Part shown: positions 47,826 to 60,908 of the stretch, piece by piece
Position numbering within the stretch: the first letter of the stretch is position 1
How the letters are laid out: each line of letters starts with the position of its first letter
NCBI GenBank assembly: GCA_027422505.1
Contig: JAPQWV010000051.1
Span: 1,641,501 to 1,705,500, forward strand
Direction of reading: 5' to 3'
DNA from: Craterostigma plantagineum
Lineage: Eukaryota > Streptophyta > Magnoliopsida > Lamiales > Linderniaceae
DNA: 64,000 nt
The notes under the pieces: generated by a model
Seen by the model: the letters and a program-made list of their open reading frames with translations, nothing else
Told to the model about the DNA's origin: nothing
Database searches by the model: none
Translations under genes and position numbers: made by a program

Positions 47826-50652
47826 TCAACAAACTCGATTGCCGATAGTTAGGTACAAAGACTTGAGCTGTGTGTTCCATTTGTCTATCGCAGCGTATTT
47901 CATCATCCCCGTCGAACTGCAAAAGAAAAGAAAAAAATTTTGCCGTGCTCGTCATTACATCTCATAAGCAGATATGAAAAGGGACAAATATGTGACTGAA
48001 GAAGTTAGAATAATAGTTATAGATTAACCTGTCTCCACGCAGCCATAGGCGATTTATTTGATCTATATGCCCTTGGATACGGTTATCCAATACAAGTGAC
48101 ACCAATAAATCCTCCACATCCTTCTCAGGTACATTTAGAGCCTGAAAGATAAACTAATTTCGATTATTGTTTTGCATGATTTGAAAAATGATGGGTAAGT
48201 AGACGCGATAGGCGTAAGCTCCAAGTGCAAACATAAGTTGTTTGGCAAGGAAGGTGGTATAACATTGGAAGAATAATATGTCTCTAGCTGAAACAAACTA
48301 TTTGGTTTCTTGCCTCTGATATAAATGGGATTCGAATTCTTGTGTAGGGCCGTATGAGCTTGAGTAGCACTTGAGTCCTCACGTTCTTCATAAGCTCTTC
48401 GATGTAGTTTCTAATGAAGGGGTCATCCATTATCGTCCTTCTATTACTCTGCAGCAATAGAACCAATTACTTGACGAAGTGAAAAATTAATGTTATAAGC
48501 AAAAATTATATAACGTACCTTGAGAATCTTTTCGAATTCTAAGATTTCATTTCTCTGATATGCAGCAATTAGGTTTGTCATCGCCAGAATCTCGGGATCG
48601 TTTTTGTACCTTTTACAGCCAAGAGGACATTATTAACAACGTTGAAACAACACCATCTAAAGAAAAACGAAAAAGAAAAAGAAAAAGAAGGTAAAGGTTC
48701 CTAGTAGAGATTACGGCTTTGCCTCTTGACCATCAAATGGATTGACCTCTGATTCCATCAACATATTTGCCAGAACCAAATATCTGCAATGTGCAGACAA
48801 CTTCGTATTTGTGTGAATGAAGCCAGAGGGTCCAAAATCTTGACCAAGAAAAGTACATACTTTAGGCATTGAATACGCCTATGATTCCCAGCTTCATCGT
48901 AGTTCTTGAAGGCTTCAAAGAAATCAGTTGCTGCTTCCTTCCATTGACGCTCGGCCATATGCATTTTTCCACCACATTCGCGAATTATCCCGATTATTCT
49001 TGGATGAGGAATGGCAGATTTGACAGACAGTGCTTTTTGGTACAATTCCTACATCAATAATGATAACAGCATTTAAGTAATCAAGGTAAAGTTCAAGGAC
49101 CACAATTATGGTAAAGAAAGTAGGAGTTTGGAAACAAGACAACCTTCAACTGTTTGTTGTGCTTCGTCTGAGTGTGCATTTGGATCTCAATTGCGTACAC
49201 TTCCAGCAACTGGGTGCCCTTTTTCTGATCATCGCTACCATCTTCTTTTTTACAAGATTTATGAAGCTCTTTCAAGATCTAACAAAGGTTGTAAAGTTAA
49301 ATTTGAGTCACCATATCAATAAGACATAACTACATGCAATGATATACTACACTACCTTACTCATCCTCCCATACTCGCCCATATCGAACCATATTTTGCA
49401 TAGCTTCAGATTGGTTTTGAACCAGAGCCTCTGTTAAGAAGGGAATTTATTCATAAACTAAAGAAAGGCCCAATATCGAAACATTAAACATTTTTCACCT
49501 CATTCTTTCCCTAAAAAAAGTCATAAATAAATTAATATAACACTTTTAACCTCATTCTTTGCCTCTTCAAGGGCTTTCAAAGTGGTCCGATAAAATTCTT
49601 GCAATAGATCAAAATGCTGACCAGCAGAACCAGAGATAAAATCCATGATGTTGTTTATACATTTCTCACTGTAATTTCGAGTCACTGCAGATTTGATGTA
49701 CTTCAACATATCTCTATAAGAATCCATCATTTCTTTGTACTTCCCAAGCTTATAGTAAAGCTTAACAGTTTGCTTCAGTGCCTTGAATCCCCTAAAGACA
49801 GAAGAAAACATACACTTTAAGGACAACTTATTCAGGTATTGTCTAACTCCACTACCTACAATCCAACCCCCCAAAATCTGAGTCTCGTATATAAGGAAAA
49901 AAAAAAAAAAGAATCGGCTAATAATTCAGTCAAACGGGAATCACCATTCAGCTTTTTCAGGTTCCATTGTGACCACTTCTGAAAAACCTGTAAGTGCTGC
50001 TTGAGGATCTGTTTCGATCAAGCCTGCAGAGGAAAAGCATCATATGAAGATCGTCTTAAGAATAACAAAATCAGCGTATTAAGATAATTATCAGCCGCTA
50101 GAACAATGGAGCATACGGCCCCGATCAAAAATCACAGTAGGGTAATCCTTTTGTAGAGTAACTACCTACCCAATAACCGCATTGTTATTGATTGATTCTA
50201 CTACGACTTTCAATCAAATTCTACATTTTACGAATTTTCTATTTCCGATAATTAATGCTTGATCTGTCCCATCGCAAAGCCTCCACGGCTCAAACTGAAC
50301 ATCACTTCAATGCAATCAACTCCACAAGTAGGCAATGTTCATGTCCCAAGAATCCACATTACTAGTTAAAATAATAAATGCAAAACACAGTAACAAAAAA
50401 GAACGATGAATCAAAAACTAGATATATATACCTTTAGAGTTGTAATACTGATTCTCAATGTCAACATCTTGCTCCTCTGGTTCTTCATCAGAGTACTCAA
50501 ATCCATAGTCCTCCATGTCAGCATCTGCAACAACATACACAATTCAAACTTAAAAGAACAAATCCTACTAAAAGAACAAGAAGATGAGCGAACAAAACAA
50601 GAAACAAAATACGATAAAATTGAAATAAAAAACGATCATCACCTGAAGCCAT
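47826..50652 (-). CDS. CSN2: COP9 signalosome subunit 2 (CSN2/FUS12)
   Basis: A gene of many exons on the minus strand. The first exon encodes only MAS plus one base; the second continues [20 protein letters not shown]. The TPR/PCI helices are clear: [40 protein letters not shown], YEVWxK-like repeats, [20 protein letters not shown] and [20 protein letters not shown]. The PCI domain follows ([40 protein letters not shown]). The stop after [19 protein letters not shown] lies at 47826, matching the family end. CSN2 scaffolds the COP9 signalosome, which removes NEDD8 from cullins and represses photomorphogenesis in the dark. The upstream region has four site II motifs. Confidence 0.96.
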
Positions 50653-50810
50653 TTTGCTTTGTGATTCAAAGGCTTCGCTTATAGCAAGACGAGAAATGAA
50701 AATCAAAATCGAAAATTGAAGGGGGGTTTTCTGGAGAGTGAGGAGAAGAGAAAGGAGACTAGCAATTAGCAAAATTGATTTTGGCATTATGACAAATCAT
50801 GAGGCGTAAA

Positions 50811-50862
50811 TGGGCTAATTAGTTGGGCTCAAACAATATATATTGGGCTATCTGAAAGCCCA
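50811..50862 (-). promoter_or_regulatory. Cluster of site II (TGGGCT) motifs upstream of CSN2
   Basis: TGGGCT occurs at 50811-50816, 50824-50829 and 50844-50849, and inverted (AGCCCA) at 50857-50862. The cluster lies 160-210 bp upstream of the CSN2 ATG on the minus strand. Same motif type as upstream of DNAJC8. Confidence 0.6.
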
Positions 50863-51363
50863 CACAAAATTTCTATAATTTATTACGAAATTGAATATAT
50901 ATTTGTGCATTTTCATATGCAATTTGTAGAAATCTTCTTACCTTTTAGATGGAAATAGTGCTCGACCACTCGAGCTAATTCTCAGTAAGCATGGACGAAA
51001 TTAAGTGAAATTAAATCAAGGCAAATGCATTACTATTTTAGTCTTTGGAGAAGAACTCTATCTTTAAATTTCTTATAATCACAACAATTATTTATCAATT
51101 GTAATATTATACGTCGTACTGTTATTTTTAGTACTCATCGCTTGACGGAGACACCGTATTTATTACAACTAACGAATTTATGACGAACTGAACATGCATT
51201 TAAATCTGAACCTTTATTTGTACGGACCTAAGATCGTACATATGGGCTCCCACACCTACAGAAAAAACCACGTGCGTGGGGCAAAACCAATTATTACATT
51301 ACTAGTACTATAGGTTAGTAATATTTTAGGGGCAATTCCATGTCCGGCGCCACATAAGTTTCA
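50863..51363. other. Intergenic upstream of CSN2
   Basis: AT-rich DNA with no gene recognised. Confidence 0.4.
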
Positions 51364-51650
51364 TTTAGGTTTCAGGTTCCTGTCACAAAATTTTTAGTTT
51401 TATAGACCCGATACACTTAAGTATTTTTCAGTACCACTTTCATAGACATGTAGTACCACTTCATGAACATGCAGTACCTTTTATGGTTTTGCGGTACACT
51501 TCATCGTTCTGTAATAACACAAACGTAGTTCGATACCAGTTTATATACACTGTATAACAATTACGTAAATTTGAGGTCCTTACTTCTAAATTTTATAAAA
51601 ATCGGGTCCTTAACCATAAAAATTTCTGACAGGGGCCTGAAACCTAACTT
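51364..51650. mobile_element. Short TIR element with GTACC-rich core
   Basis: The ends are inverted repeats of about 30 bp: TTTAGGTTTCAGGTTCCTGT at the left and, reversed, GTTAGGTTTCAGGCCCCTGT at the right, both followed by a CA(A/G)AAATTTTT-like tract. The interior repeats AGTACCACTT-type units. No coding capacity. It resembles the GTACC-core elements at 31350 and 59066 in its interior but not in its ends. No target duplication was established. Confidence 0.6.
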
Positions 51651-51733
51651 AGAACGTCTTTTGGGGCGTGAAACTTAATTAGCACAATATTTTATGTTAC
51701 TCTTAATTTTTAGATTTATTATTTATTGTCAAA

Positions 51734-51855
51734 TTGATGAAATATAATTTATAACATATAAAAGAAAATAATGTTTAGGGGCATAATTATAATGAAATAT
51801 AATTTATAACTATATAAAAGAAAATAATGTTTAGGGGCATAATTATAATAAATAT
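51734..51855. repeat. Two tandem AT-rich units of about 62 bp
   Basis: The unit ATGAAATATAATTTATAAC followed by AAAGAAAATAATGTTTAGGG and GCATAATTATAA is present twice in a row (about 51737-51795 and 51796-51855), nearly identical. Confidence 0.85.
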
Positions 51856-52717
51856 AAAAATATAAAAGTAAAATGAAATTCCTAAAGAACTTAACTAAAT
51901 GACAGACCAAATATAGCAGTTTATAGCGCCCATATTCTTTATATAATAGTATAGACATAATCGATTATAAAATTGTTGGGGAATAAAATAAAATTCTTCT
52001 ACTTTCCTACCAAAACTATTACAAACTTTTTACTTAACCCCAACAAATATATAACGCCGCATTTAATACATGTATACGATACATATCTCATTTACTGCAG
52101 AAACAATCCCAAGAAAAGTTAAACGACAAGAATTCGCCAACGCCAACAAACGATTGCAGTACGTAACAGCCTTTTCTTGGATTCTTGCAAGAAAACGCCC
52201 CACTTGCAATAAATCTAAATTAAAAAGAAAAAAAAAAGGAAATTTTAGCTGAACTATATGTTATGTTAGGCACGGTGAAATATTAAATACTTGATTTTAT
52301 TTAAAGATCGAAGGGCCTATTCTCAAATCTCCCCGCCCTTCTTCTTCACATCTCTTCACTGTGAAAAAAACCCTTTGTTGAAAGCCACTTGACCCATTCC
52401 CTCGCCCAAGAGTCGCTTTAAGCGAACGCTTTTGTCCATTGATAAAGACACTTCGAAGGTTGCAAACTTGTTTGCAAGAGATTTTTCGTTTAAAGACACA
52501 TATCCACCTTTCCATTTTCTTGCTTCAGCTGCACTTTCTTTCCACTGTTTCAAATTTCAATCGTGTTATCCCTTCATTGCACGCCTTCTCTATGTAAATC
52601 TGATTCATGTTAAAGATTCAATTTTGATTTGTGGGCTGCGTTTTCTTTAGCTTTTCTCCTGGCTTCTGTTTGAGATTTAATTACTGCTGTATTTGCTGTG
52701 CTTTTAAATTCTTTGTG

Positions 52718-52719
<2 letters not shown>
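51856..52719. other. Upstream region and leader of the CIPK gene
   Basis: AT-rich to about 52300, then more mixed sequence that probably contains the CIPK transcription start and a leader, perhaps with an intron. No separate gene is supported. Confidence 0.45.

Positions 52720-52769
<50 letters not shown>
52720..52769 (+). repeat. (CT)25 microsatellite in the CIPK leader
   Basis: Fifty bases of uninterrupted CT repeat lie 90 bp upstream of the ATG. GA/CT repeats in plant leaders are bound by BPC-type factors and vary in length. Confidence 0.9.
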
Positions 52770-52770
<1 letters not shown>

Positions 52771-52858
52771 ATGGAGTTGTGTGTTGCTGTGATTTGGGCT
52801 GATGATTTCTTACATTGTTGATATCTAGGAGAAAAGATCAACTTGAATTGGGAAAGAT

Positions 52859-55279
52859 ATGATGATGAATAAGCCGAAGATTAAGCGAAAAATCGGGAAA
52901 TACGAAGTTGGGAGGATAATCGGCGAGGGAACATTCGCCAAAGTAAAGTTTGCGAGAAATTCCGAGAACGGCGAGCCCGTCGCCATCAAGATCCTCGACA
53001 AGGATAAAGTCCTCAAGCACAAGATGGCCGAACACGTATTTGAAAAAAAAAAATGTTTTTACGCCCAATTGGTTTTAGGACAGAAACCTTAACGAAGAAA
53101 ATTTCGTTCTTGCAGATACGTAGGGAGATATCCACGATGAAACTAATCAACCATCCTAACGTCATTCGAATTTACGAGGTTCTCCCTAGCTTGCGCCTTT
53201 TTTTTTGTTCGAAAAAGCGCTTATTCGGACGTTTTCGGGTCGAGAATTCGTTGTAGTGAGAATGCTCGTGAAAAATTTCGCAGGTGATGGCGAGCAGGAC
53301 GAAGATATATTTAGTCATCGAATACGTCACGGGCGGAGAACTCTTCGACAAAATCGTAATAACTTTTTTTCACGCCGTATCCTCGAAAACCCTAAAATAA
53401 AAACCCGTAGCTTGTCTGAATTCGTACGATTTACGACCATAAAAGGTAAACTATGGGAGGATGAAAGAAGACGAGGCGAGGAAATACTTTCAACAGCTCA
53501 TAAACGCAGTCGATTATTGCCACAGCAGAGGAGTCTTCCACAGGGATCTCAAGGTAAATAATAATAGTTTCGTCCGTGCGAAAAAATTAATAATTCGATA
53601 GTTAGTTTTGCGCTCGAAAAACGTAAAATATTTGCGCGCGCAGTTGGAGAATCTGTTGCTCGACGCTGCGGGAAACGTTAAGGTTTCAGATTTTGGATTA
53701 AGCACTCTTTCGCAGCAAATGAATAAGGTTAGATATATAGATTTTCTCGCGACGCGCATTTGAAATTTTTCGTTCGATGATCGAAAAAAATATTTGAATA
53801 TTTTGCAGGGCGACGGTTTGCTGCATACCACTTGTGGAACTCCGAATTATGTCGCTCCCGAAGTATATATATATAATATATATAGTTCCGCAAATCATTA
53901 TGAAAATATTATAGTACAAAGAACAAAAAATTATTTTCTTGCGTATTTAGTTGCACCTAAATTTATAGGTTCTTGAAGATCAAGGGTACGACGGAGCGCC
54001 GGCGGATTTGTGGTCGTGTGGAGTTATACTCTTTGTACTGCTCGCAGGTTACTTGCCTTTCGACGAATCTAATCTTATGAATCTATATAAGAAAGTGAGC
54101 AACTCGACGCCGATTTTTATTCGAATATTTTCCGCTGTACGTAATCTTTTTTTTTTTCGTTACGTTGAATTCATCGAACATTTGTTTGTTTTTTCTCGTC
54201 AGATATCAAACGCTGAGTTCACCTGCCCGCCTTGGCTTTCCTTCGGCGCGGCGAAGCTGATCGCTCGAATTTTCAACCCTAATCCTTCAAAGGTGAAAAA
54301 AGAAAATTCAAACACTTTTTATGCGTACCGTTCGAATATTTGTTCTTACTTGGCGAATTTCGAACAGCGCATTACGATCGCCGAGGTTTTAAAGGACGAG
54401 TGGTTTAAGAATGGTTACAAGCCGGCGGTCTTCGATGAGAAGGACAATGCTAATTTCGACGATGTCGAAGCCGTTTTTAAGGATTTTGAGGTACGATTTG
54501 CGATGACCGAGCGATTTCGTACAATTATTCGAAGATTGATTTATCGACGTAATAAAAATATTTGTACGGTAGGAATATCGCGTGAGTGAAAGAAGGGAGG
54601 AGAAGCCGACTGCTATGAACGCCTTCGAATTGATTTCCATGTCTAAGGGCCTCAACCTCGAGAACCTAATCGGCGGACCACAGGTCGAGCTTTTATTTAT
54701 TTATTTATTTCTTGAAAAATCCCACTAATCGAATTTAAAAAAAATAAAAGGAGTATCGTAATTTTGGCGGTAATAATTTTGAACAGGGATTTAAGAGGGA
54801 AACGAGGTTCACGTCGAAAAGCTCGGCGAGCGACATAATAAAGAAAATAGAGCAAGCGGCGAAACCCTTGGGCTTCGACGTGCACAAGAAGAATTACAAG
54901 GTTTTGCCGCGCCTCCTTTTCGTTATTATTATTATTACAGAAGTCTTACGACGTTCTTATGATTTTTTATTTCTTTTTAAATCGCTAAACAGATGATGCT
55001 CGAAAATCTCAAAGCTGGGCGAAAGGGCAACCTTAACGTAGCTACGGAGGTTTTCCAAGTAGCGCCGTCCTTACACATGGTCGAGGTTAAGAAGGCGAAA
55101 GGCGATACTTTAGAGTTTCACAAGGTAATATAAATACGCTTACACGGGCGTAGCGCACATTTTGTAATGAAAAATTAACCTCGGATTATCTTCGATTCTT
55201 GCAGTTCTGTAAGAATCTCTCGACTGGGCTTAAGGACGTCGTTTGGAAGACCGAAGAAGACATGCACAAAACGCAGTAA
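52859..55279 (+). CDS. CIPK: CBL-interacting protein kinase, CIPK3/9/23 type
   Basis: About 13 exons, the pattern of the intron-rich CIPK clade. It starts [20 protein letters not shown] with [14 protein letters not shown] and [11 protein letters not shown]. The catalytic loop reads [18 protein letters not shown], then [21 protein letters not shown] and [20 protein letters not shown]. The regulatory part carries the NAF motif ([20 protein letters not shown]), then the PPI region ([20 protein letters not shown]). The end is [16 protein letters not shown]. CIPKs are activated by calcium-bound CBL proteins and phosphorylate ion channels and transporters. Leu replaces the usual Pro after HRDLK. 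By memory of gene order this would be CIPK3. The start follows a CT-repeat leader; ATG is repeated three times. Confidence 0.93.
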
Positions 55280-55657
55280 GACGCCAAAAAACAAACCACT
55301 TACTAACATGCCTATGAGCATCGTCGTTCATTTTTTTTTTTTCGTCATCGTTTCGATTCGTTTTTCTTTCTCGATTGGGATTTGCCTCAGCGCCCCGATG
55401 AAAGAAAGGAATTGCACGGTTTTTGCGAGATCTTTTCGCCAGTTGAGTTCTCTTCTCGAGATTGCATTGTAATTGCTCGTCTTATGTCTGTTCAGATTGG
55501 GACGGTAACTGATAAACTTTCCTTACATAGCAACACAACATATAGATCGATACACTTTCTTCGCCTTCGAAAAATGATAGTACCGTTCCAAGAATCGTTC
55601 TTTTTAATCATATTCATGACGAAATTTAAAAAAAAAAACAAACCCCGAGGAGGTTTA
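55280..55657. other. Convergent 3' region between CIPK and F-box gene
   Basis: 378 bp between convergent stop codons. It should hold both 3' UTRs. Nothing else is seen. Confidence 0.5.
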
Positions 55658-58038
55658 TTATTCCAAGGTCTCGGAAGGCCAAAGCTTCTTCCACGTCGAC
55701 TTCTCCTCTTTGCTTCGAATCATACGAATCCCACCGTAGAAACCATCTGCTTCGTTGCCTTCTTCTCGGTGATCCTTTCTGTCGACCGTCGTCGTCCTCC
55801 ACCTCGACCCTTGCGTATATTGGTTGAACTCAAGCACCAAATCATCTGCACATTCACATAAACACAACATCTTCAAACGATTTCTTTCGAAAATTTTCCA
55901 TGGACGGCGAATAAGACACGTCGAAATTGCGAAAAAATGGCAGCTTTTTTCTTTTAATTTCATCATCAGCCATGATGATTGTGTCCCCATGGAGACATCA
56001 GAAATGAATGCTCGTGTCGGGGGAGAAAGCAACACATAGTAAATGAGTGTGTAATGTGAATGCAAGACAAGAAAGTCCCACCACTCGAGCTATATATATG
56101 TGTATGAAAATTTCTACGTTTTTTATGATAAAATCCGTGACCACCATCTCCCCCCCCCAAAAAAAAATAATAATAATAAAGGTTAGGTGCAGATGCTTTG
56201 GTCCCCATAAGATGAATAAATAATCAAAGGTTCCCTCTTTCTGGTCTGTTTCCTCACGATCTGTGTCGTGATTGTGTTCACACATGATATGTTAGAACAT
56301 GTTGTATTTTCGAATGATCACTTCGCCCAAATGCTTAAAGGAAGTATATCAATTTTCATTACTAGATTTCCAATTGATTTCTTTATATTTTAGGCCTGAA
56401 CTAGGGAAAATTACAAAATTGGATCACTAAGTATGCCATTTTTTGATTTTGAGTCACTATGTTTGCCAATTACAAAACTATGTCACTGAGTATGTATATA
56501 GTAATAAAATTGGCCTTTTTTTTTCATACTATATATATAGTTAGTGACCCAGTTTTGTTACTATATATATTCTTAATGACCTAGTTTTGCAACTAGTGAC
56601 CCAATTTTGTTATATGTACATACTTAGTGGCCTAGCTTTGTGAAAACATAGTGATCCAAAATTAAAAATTGAGATACTTAGTGCCTCATTTTTATAATTT
56701 TGCCCCTCAATTATGATACTATCAATTATGATACTATCTTAAACTCAGAAGTTGAAGGTAGCGTAAATAATTTTCATTTCATACACTCGGAAAAGAGCGC
56801 TCACCGTTATTGCAGCACCGACAGTAGGCGGCGCTTCCGTCGCAGGTTTCCAAGTGGCCGACGACTCCATACCACCAACCTAAATTATCGGAAAATACGT
56901 CTTCGTAATCTTATTTTTTCTAAACGTAAGCGCCAAATTTTTATTTTTTTTTTCCCGATTTTCGTCATTACCGTACGGGAACTCTTTGTTTCTCCTCCAT
57001 TGGATTTCGATCTGATCCCCTGGCTTCAGCTCGTTCAGGCAATCTGAGACGTGAAGCTCGTGGGGCGAAGTGTCGACCGGCGACGCTCGAATTCTCTCCC
57101 ACGCCACGCCGTTCTCTATCGAACTCGCCCTTCTTCCGTGAGGAGGATATCTGTTATAAGAAAAAGTCAGAAACTTTTTCGTATAAATCGTTACAGATTT
57201 TACATATATGAGCAGTTTAGATTCAAGGACTGTCAAAGATTCAATCTTTACCTTGCTTGAAAGGTGTCAGTGCGACGATCGTAGCTCAGCTCAGCATCAT
57301 AGCACGAAAGCAAAAATCCCACATGGCCGTTCTACAGAGAAGAAATAAATCGAATTAAATTCCAGCGAAAGAAAAGACCAAGAAAAAGGACGAAATGGAA
57401 CCTTTAAACCTTACCTCACGGTTATAAACTTGAGCAGGGAACCAAAACTTGCCAGACTCAAGGGCAAGATAAAAGGCCATGACGGATTCTTTCTCATGAG
57501 AACAATCTTCACTCTTCTTATTGATATTACCAAATACAGATCGAATCATTGCAATGAGTCCCATGATTCCCTTTGGTTCGATCTGACGATCGCAGCCAAA
57601 GGTCGAACCTTTTTTGCCCGAGCGCTTCCATTCTTGGAAGGCTTTCTCGCCGATGATTCTGCTCCATTTGTTCTTCATGTGTTTGTCCCATATGTGATCA
57701 CTCACGCACCTATCTCTCAAAGAGCTGCATACAGAAGCCATTCGACATAGTCCCTCGGGCGTGAGCTTTTCGAGGATGGATTCTATTACGAGTTCAGGTA
57801 AGTCCAGCACAGACATGTCTGGTGATTCTTGGCCACCATAACCACCATCATCAGTAATGGTACTCTTGACTTTGGAACTAAAGCTTTTCTTTCTAAGAGT
57901 CATTTTGGAAGAATTTAGAGATGAAGAACTACTTTTGAAGGAGGCTATGACAGGGGAAAGTGAGGAAGGCTTCAAAAACCACAGGGATTTGTGGAATAGG
58001 ATGTAAGAAAGGAGACAAGTGATGAAGAAGAAAAGCAT
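55658..58038 (-). CDS. F-box protein with N-terminal membrane segment (At2g26850 type)
   Basis: A gene of several exons on the minus strand. The start has a hydrophobic segment ([20 protein letters not shown]), a Ser-rich linker, then an F-box: [40 protein letters not shown] and [15 protein letters not shown]. Later exons give [93 protein letters not shown] and finally [20 protein letters not shown] and [11 protein letters not shown]. This matches the conserved plant F-box proteins that have a PP2-like C-terminus region and a membrane-spanning start. The F-box should bind SKP1-like ASK proteins; targets are unknown. The intron before the last exon is about 0.9 kb (55846 to about 56790). Confidence 0.88.
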
Positions 58039-59065
58039 TTGTTAGTAGAGAGGATGGGGAATTCAAGTTGGGCACATATATAGTTGCTGTGGAGATCTAT
58101 CTATGATAACGTTAGAGAAAGATGGAAAAAAACTGATCGAAGGAAAAGGTATGGCCACCAATAATGGAAAGCAGTGTATAGAATAAGTGTGACTTAAATA
58201 CTAAAAGAAAAGACTTTTCTGTGTTCTTTGCTTCTCCAACAACACCACCTTAAAAGAATACAGATAGAGTGATCTCATAAATCTCTTTTTTAACAGTTAT
58301 TTAATGAGATCACTCAAAAGCTTTAGACGAGCCCACCTACCAAAAACGGTGGGCCTCGTCACAAAGTTGCTCAAAGATTGGAACTTTCAGCAGAGAATTA
58401 AATCAGGTGAAGTCAAGATTTACCTTAAACACATAACTAAAATGATGTGTAATCTTAAGGAAACTACACAACGCTGGTCGGAAACATAATATGGCCTGTA
58501 ACAAGAAAGCTAGGTGCAACGTTGATTTCAAATTCAAATCAAAGATGAGCAACCCTATCAATCAGAGAAAGCCAAAAGCTTACACACAGCATAAAGGAAC
58601 GACCTTGAACAAGAATATGAAACAAATAAGCTTGCAACAAAGATAGAAAGGAACAACCCCGAAAAAGAATCACAAAAGGACAAAATATTCTCTGAGGGAA
58701 TACGACAAACACTTTGGAAGCAATATGATGACGACGGTGAAAGAAGAGAGGCGCAATCTCCACATAAAACTTTCAGGTACAGCTCCCTTCCTTCATCCAC
58801 AGAACCACCTTTGTCCTCTTATATATTCAAGTTTCGACAACGCAGTAATTATACGCCAAAAAAAAAAGTAAAATAAAAAAAAAATGAAACCTGTTAATAA
58901 TTGCGTGCGATGAAGGTGATGTTTTTGGAATGTGTGCGTTACGTTGGCCTCAACTAAATTTGTGCGAAGTTATTTGAGCAATGTGCGCTTTGGTCAATGA
59001 ATCCTCTTGCACTTCGCAGTTTTACAAATTAATTTATTTATTTATTATTTCCAGGAGAAAAAAGA
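58039..59065. other. Upstream region of the F-box gene
   Basis: Over 1 kb with short frames on both strands (58304-58489 plus, 58539-58800 minus) that match no family I know. It may include leader exons of the F-box gene. Confidence 0.4.
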
Positions 59066-59491
59066 AGTGACATTCACATAAATACCTACTTAGACTAAAA
59101 TTTTTACAGATATATATATCCATATAGAATTTTTTTACATATAGGTACCCGATTTAATGTTTACCAGTTTCTTCAGTCACGCCGTAGCTTCCCGTCTGTG
59201 TATGGCGTACCATAACACGTTGATATATGGTACCTAAATGTGTTTGTACAGCGTACCTTATTGTTAAAGATGGCGTACCTAAATGTGCTAATACGACATA
59301 CCATTTTCTCAACGTATGACGTACCACAATACATTGATATGTGGCAGCTAAATGTGTTATATGGCGTACTGTGGCGTATCGTGTACCTATCTACAAAAAA
59401 TTTATTCTACTAGGTACCTACATATAAAAAAAATCTCAAATGGTACTAAATTATAAGTTTTTTTTTAAATGGGTATTTATGTGTAAAGACC
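59066..59491. mobile_element. GTACC-core MITE, copy 2
   Basis: Direct-orientation relative of 31350-31693, with the same order of blocks from GTGACATTCACATAAATACC through ATGTTTACCAGTTTCTTC to GTATTTATGTGTAAAGACC. It is longer by about 110 bp, because the GTACCTAAATGTG unit of the core is repeated more often. No coding capacity. Confidence 0.7.
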
Positions 59492-60501
59492 AAAAAAGAA
59501 AAAGAAAAGATTATTTAACCGTCCATACTCCATAGTGTAGTTAATTTACCATCAATGAAATAATAATGTATAATTAACTTGCTTTGGTTTACATCAAAGG
59601 CACTTCGGTATTTCACTCGTAAGTCTTCGAAAAACTATATTAATTGGTAATTTAGATGCAGCCCACTAATTGCCAAATATAAATATACTCGACATAAATG
59701 TTAGGAATACATATGTGCCTTCGTGGACATTTGAATATTACGTCCGCAAAAGTGAAATTTCTATAAATGGGCAGATTTATTTTGCTTCGAAGATGATTTT
59801 CACTTCGAGCATAATCTGCATTTGATATCGATATAATTAATATATGTGTGTTAAAGAGATTTCTTAAAATCGTCACGAAGATAACGTTGTTTAATAATTA
59901 TTGATCTCGAACTATCTCTAAAAGTAGAAATTATTGGTGGTAATCGTATGGCTGCGTGTCTCAAATTCTTACATAATGGATAATGTCCTTTGTCGTCGCT
60001 TTTTATTACATTATATATCCCACTAAGAGGCTTTAGTTACCAATTTGATGTGATATATATATTTTTTATATATTTTAAATTATGATTCTCCACTACCTAT
60101 GCAATTATTGAAGAATTTTATAGTGCGAACGAAATTATACCGAAGAAGGAAGAAACATGAAAAAGAATTTCTCTGTTATTCAATCTTGATTTCGTTGGTG
60201 TTTCTACATTAGGGCGGGTATTCCAAATTGTTACAAATATCTAACTTATACAATTCGACATTGGGCTTATTATTCAACCTAATAGGCCCATTTTATCATT
60301 TAAAATATAACGGAAGTTTATTTAATTATACTGAAGAAAAGAACAGAGTATAACTTGAGCAGATTGCTTCATATCTTGATCTTTCAACACTCCATCTTGA
60401 TAAACGCATTTCAATGCGTTTATCGTAGTATTTATTCGGGGTATAATAAAGCGTTAGCAATCAATTTATGCATTTATTCGATATATTTACACTTGTTTTA
60501 T
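59492..60501. other. AT-rich intergenic DNA left of the Athila element
   Basis: No gene recognised. This is ordinary flanking DNA of the gypsy element. Confidence 0.4.
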
Positions 60502-60607
60502 TGTTGAAGGAGCTTAGGACGAGTTTCGGGCGAAAAGGAGCGAAAACGGAGCAAAACGGCGCGAAAAAGGGCGAAACTGCCCTCGGTCACGGCCAGACGC
60601 ATTACGC

Positions 60608-60870
60608 GTCACGGCCGTGACGAGGGACAGTGAGCGAGAGAGCGGGTCGCTGATGAAGGTCACGGCCGTGACGCTTAATGCGTCTGGCCGTGACGCGAGG
60701 CAGAATGGTCCACTGACGAAGGTCACGGCCGTGACGCTTAATGCGTCTGGCCGTGACACCAGGCAGAGAAGCCCACTGATGATGGTCACGGCCGTGACCA
60801 TCGATGCACTTGGCCGTGACGCATGGTTTCGATATTCTCGCGTAGAGTCGGTGATGGTCACGGCCGTGAC
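60608..60870. repeat. Array of five perfect GTCACGGCCGTGAC palindromes
   Basis: The 14-bp palindrome GTCACGGCCGTGAC starts at 60608, 60659, 60722, 60785 and 60857, so the gaps are 51, 63, 63 and 72 bp. Each of the last four is followed about 20 bp later by a half copy (GGCCGTGAC). The units share ACGCTTAATGCGTCTGGCCG to varying degree. The array ends about 40 bp before the TATA box. An open frame of 118 codons across it (60617-60973) reads the repeat and is not a gene. Confidence 0.9.
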
Positions 60871-60908
60871 AGCCCATGTCCCAGGCCGTGACCAGTGCGA
60901 AATTTCTT

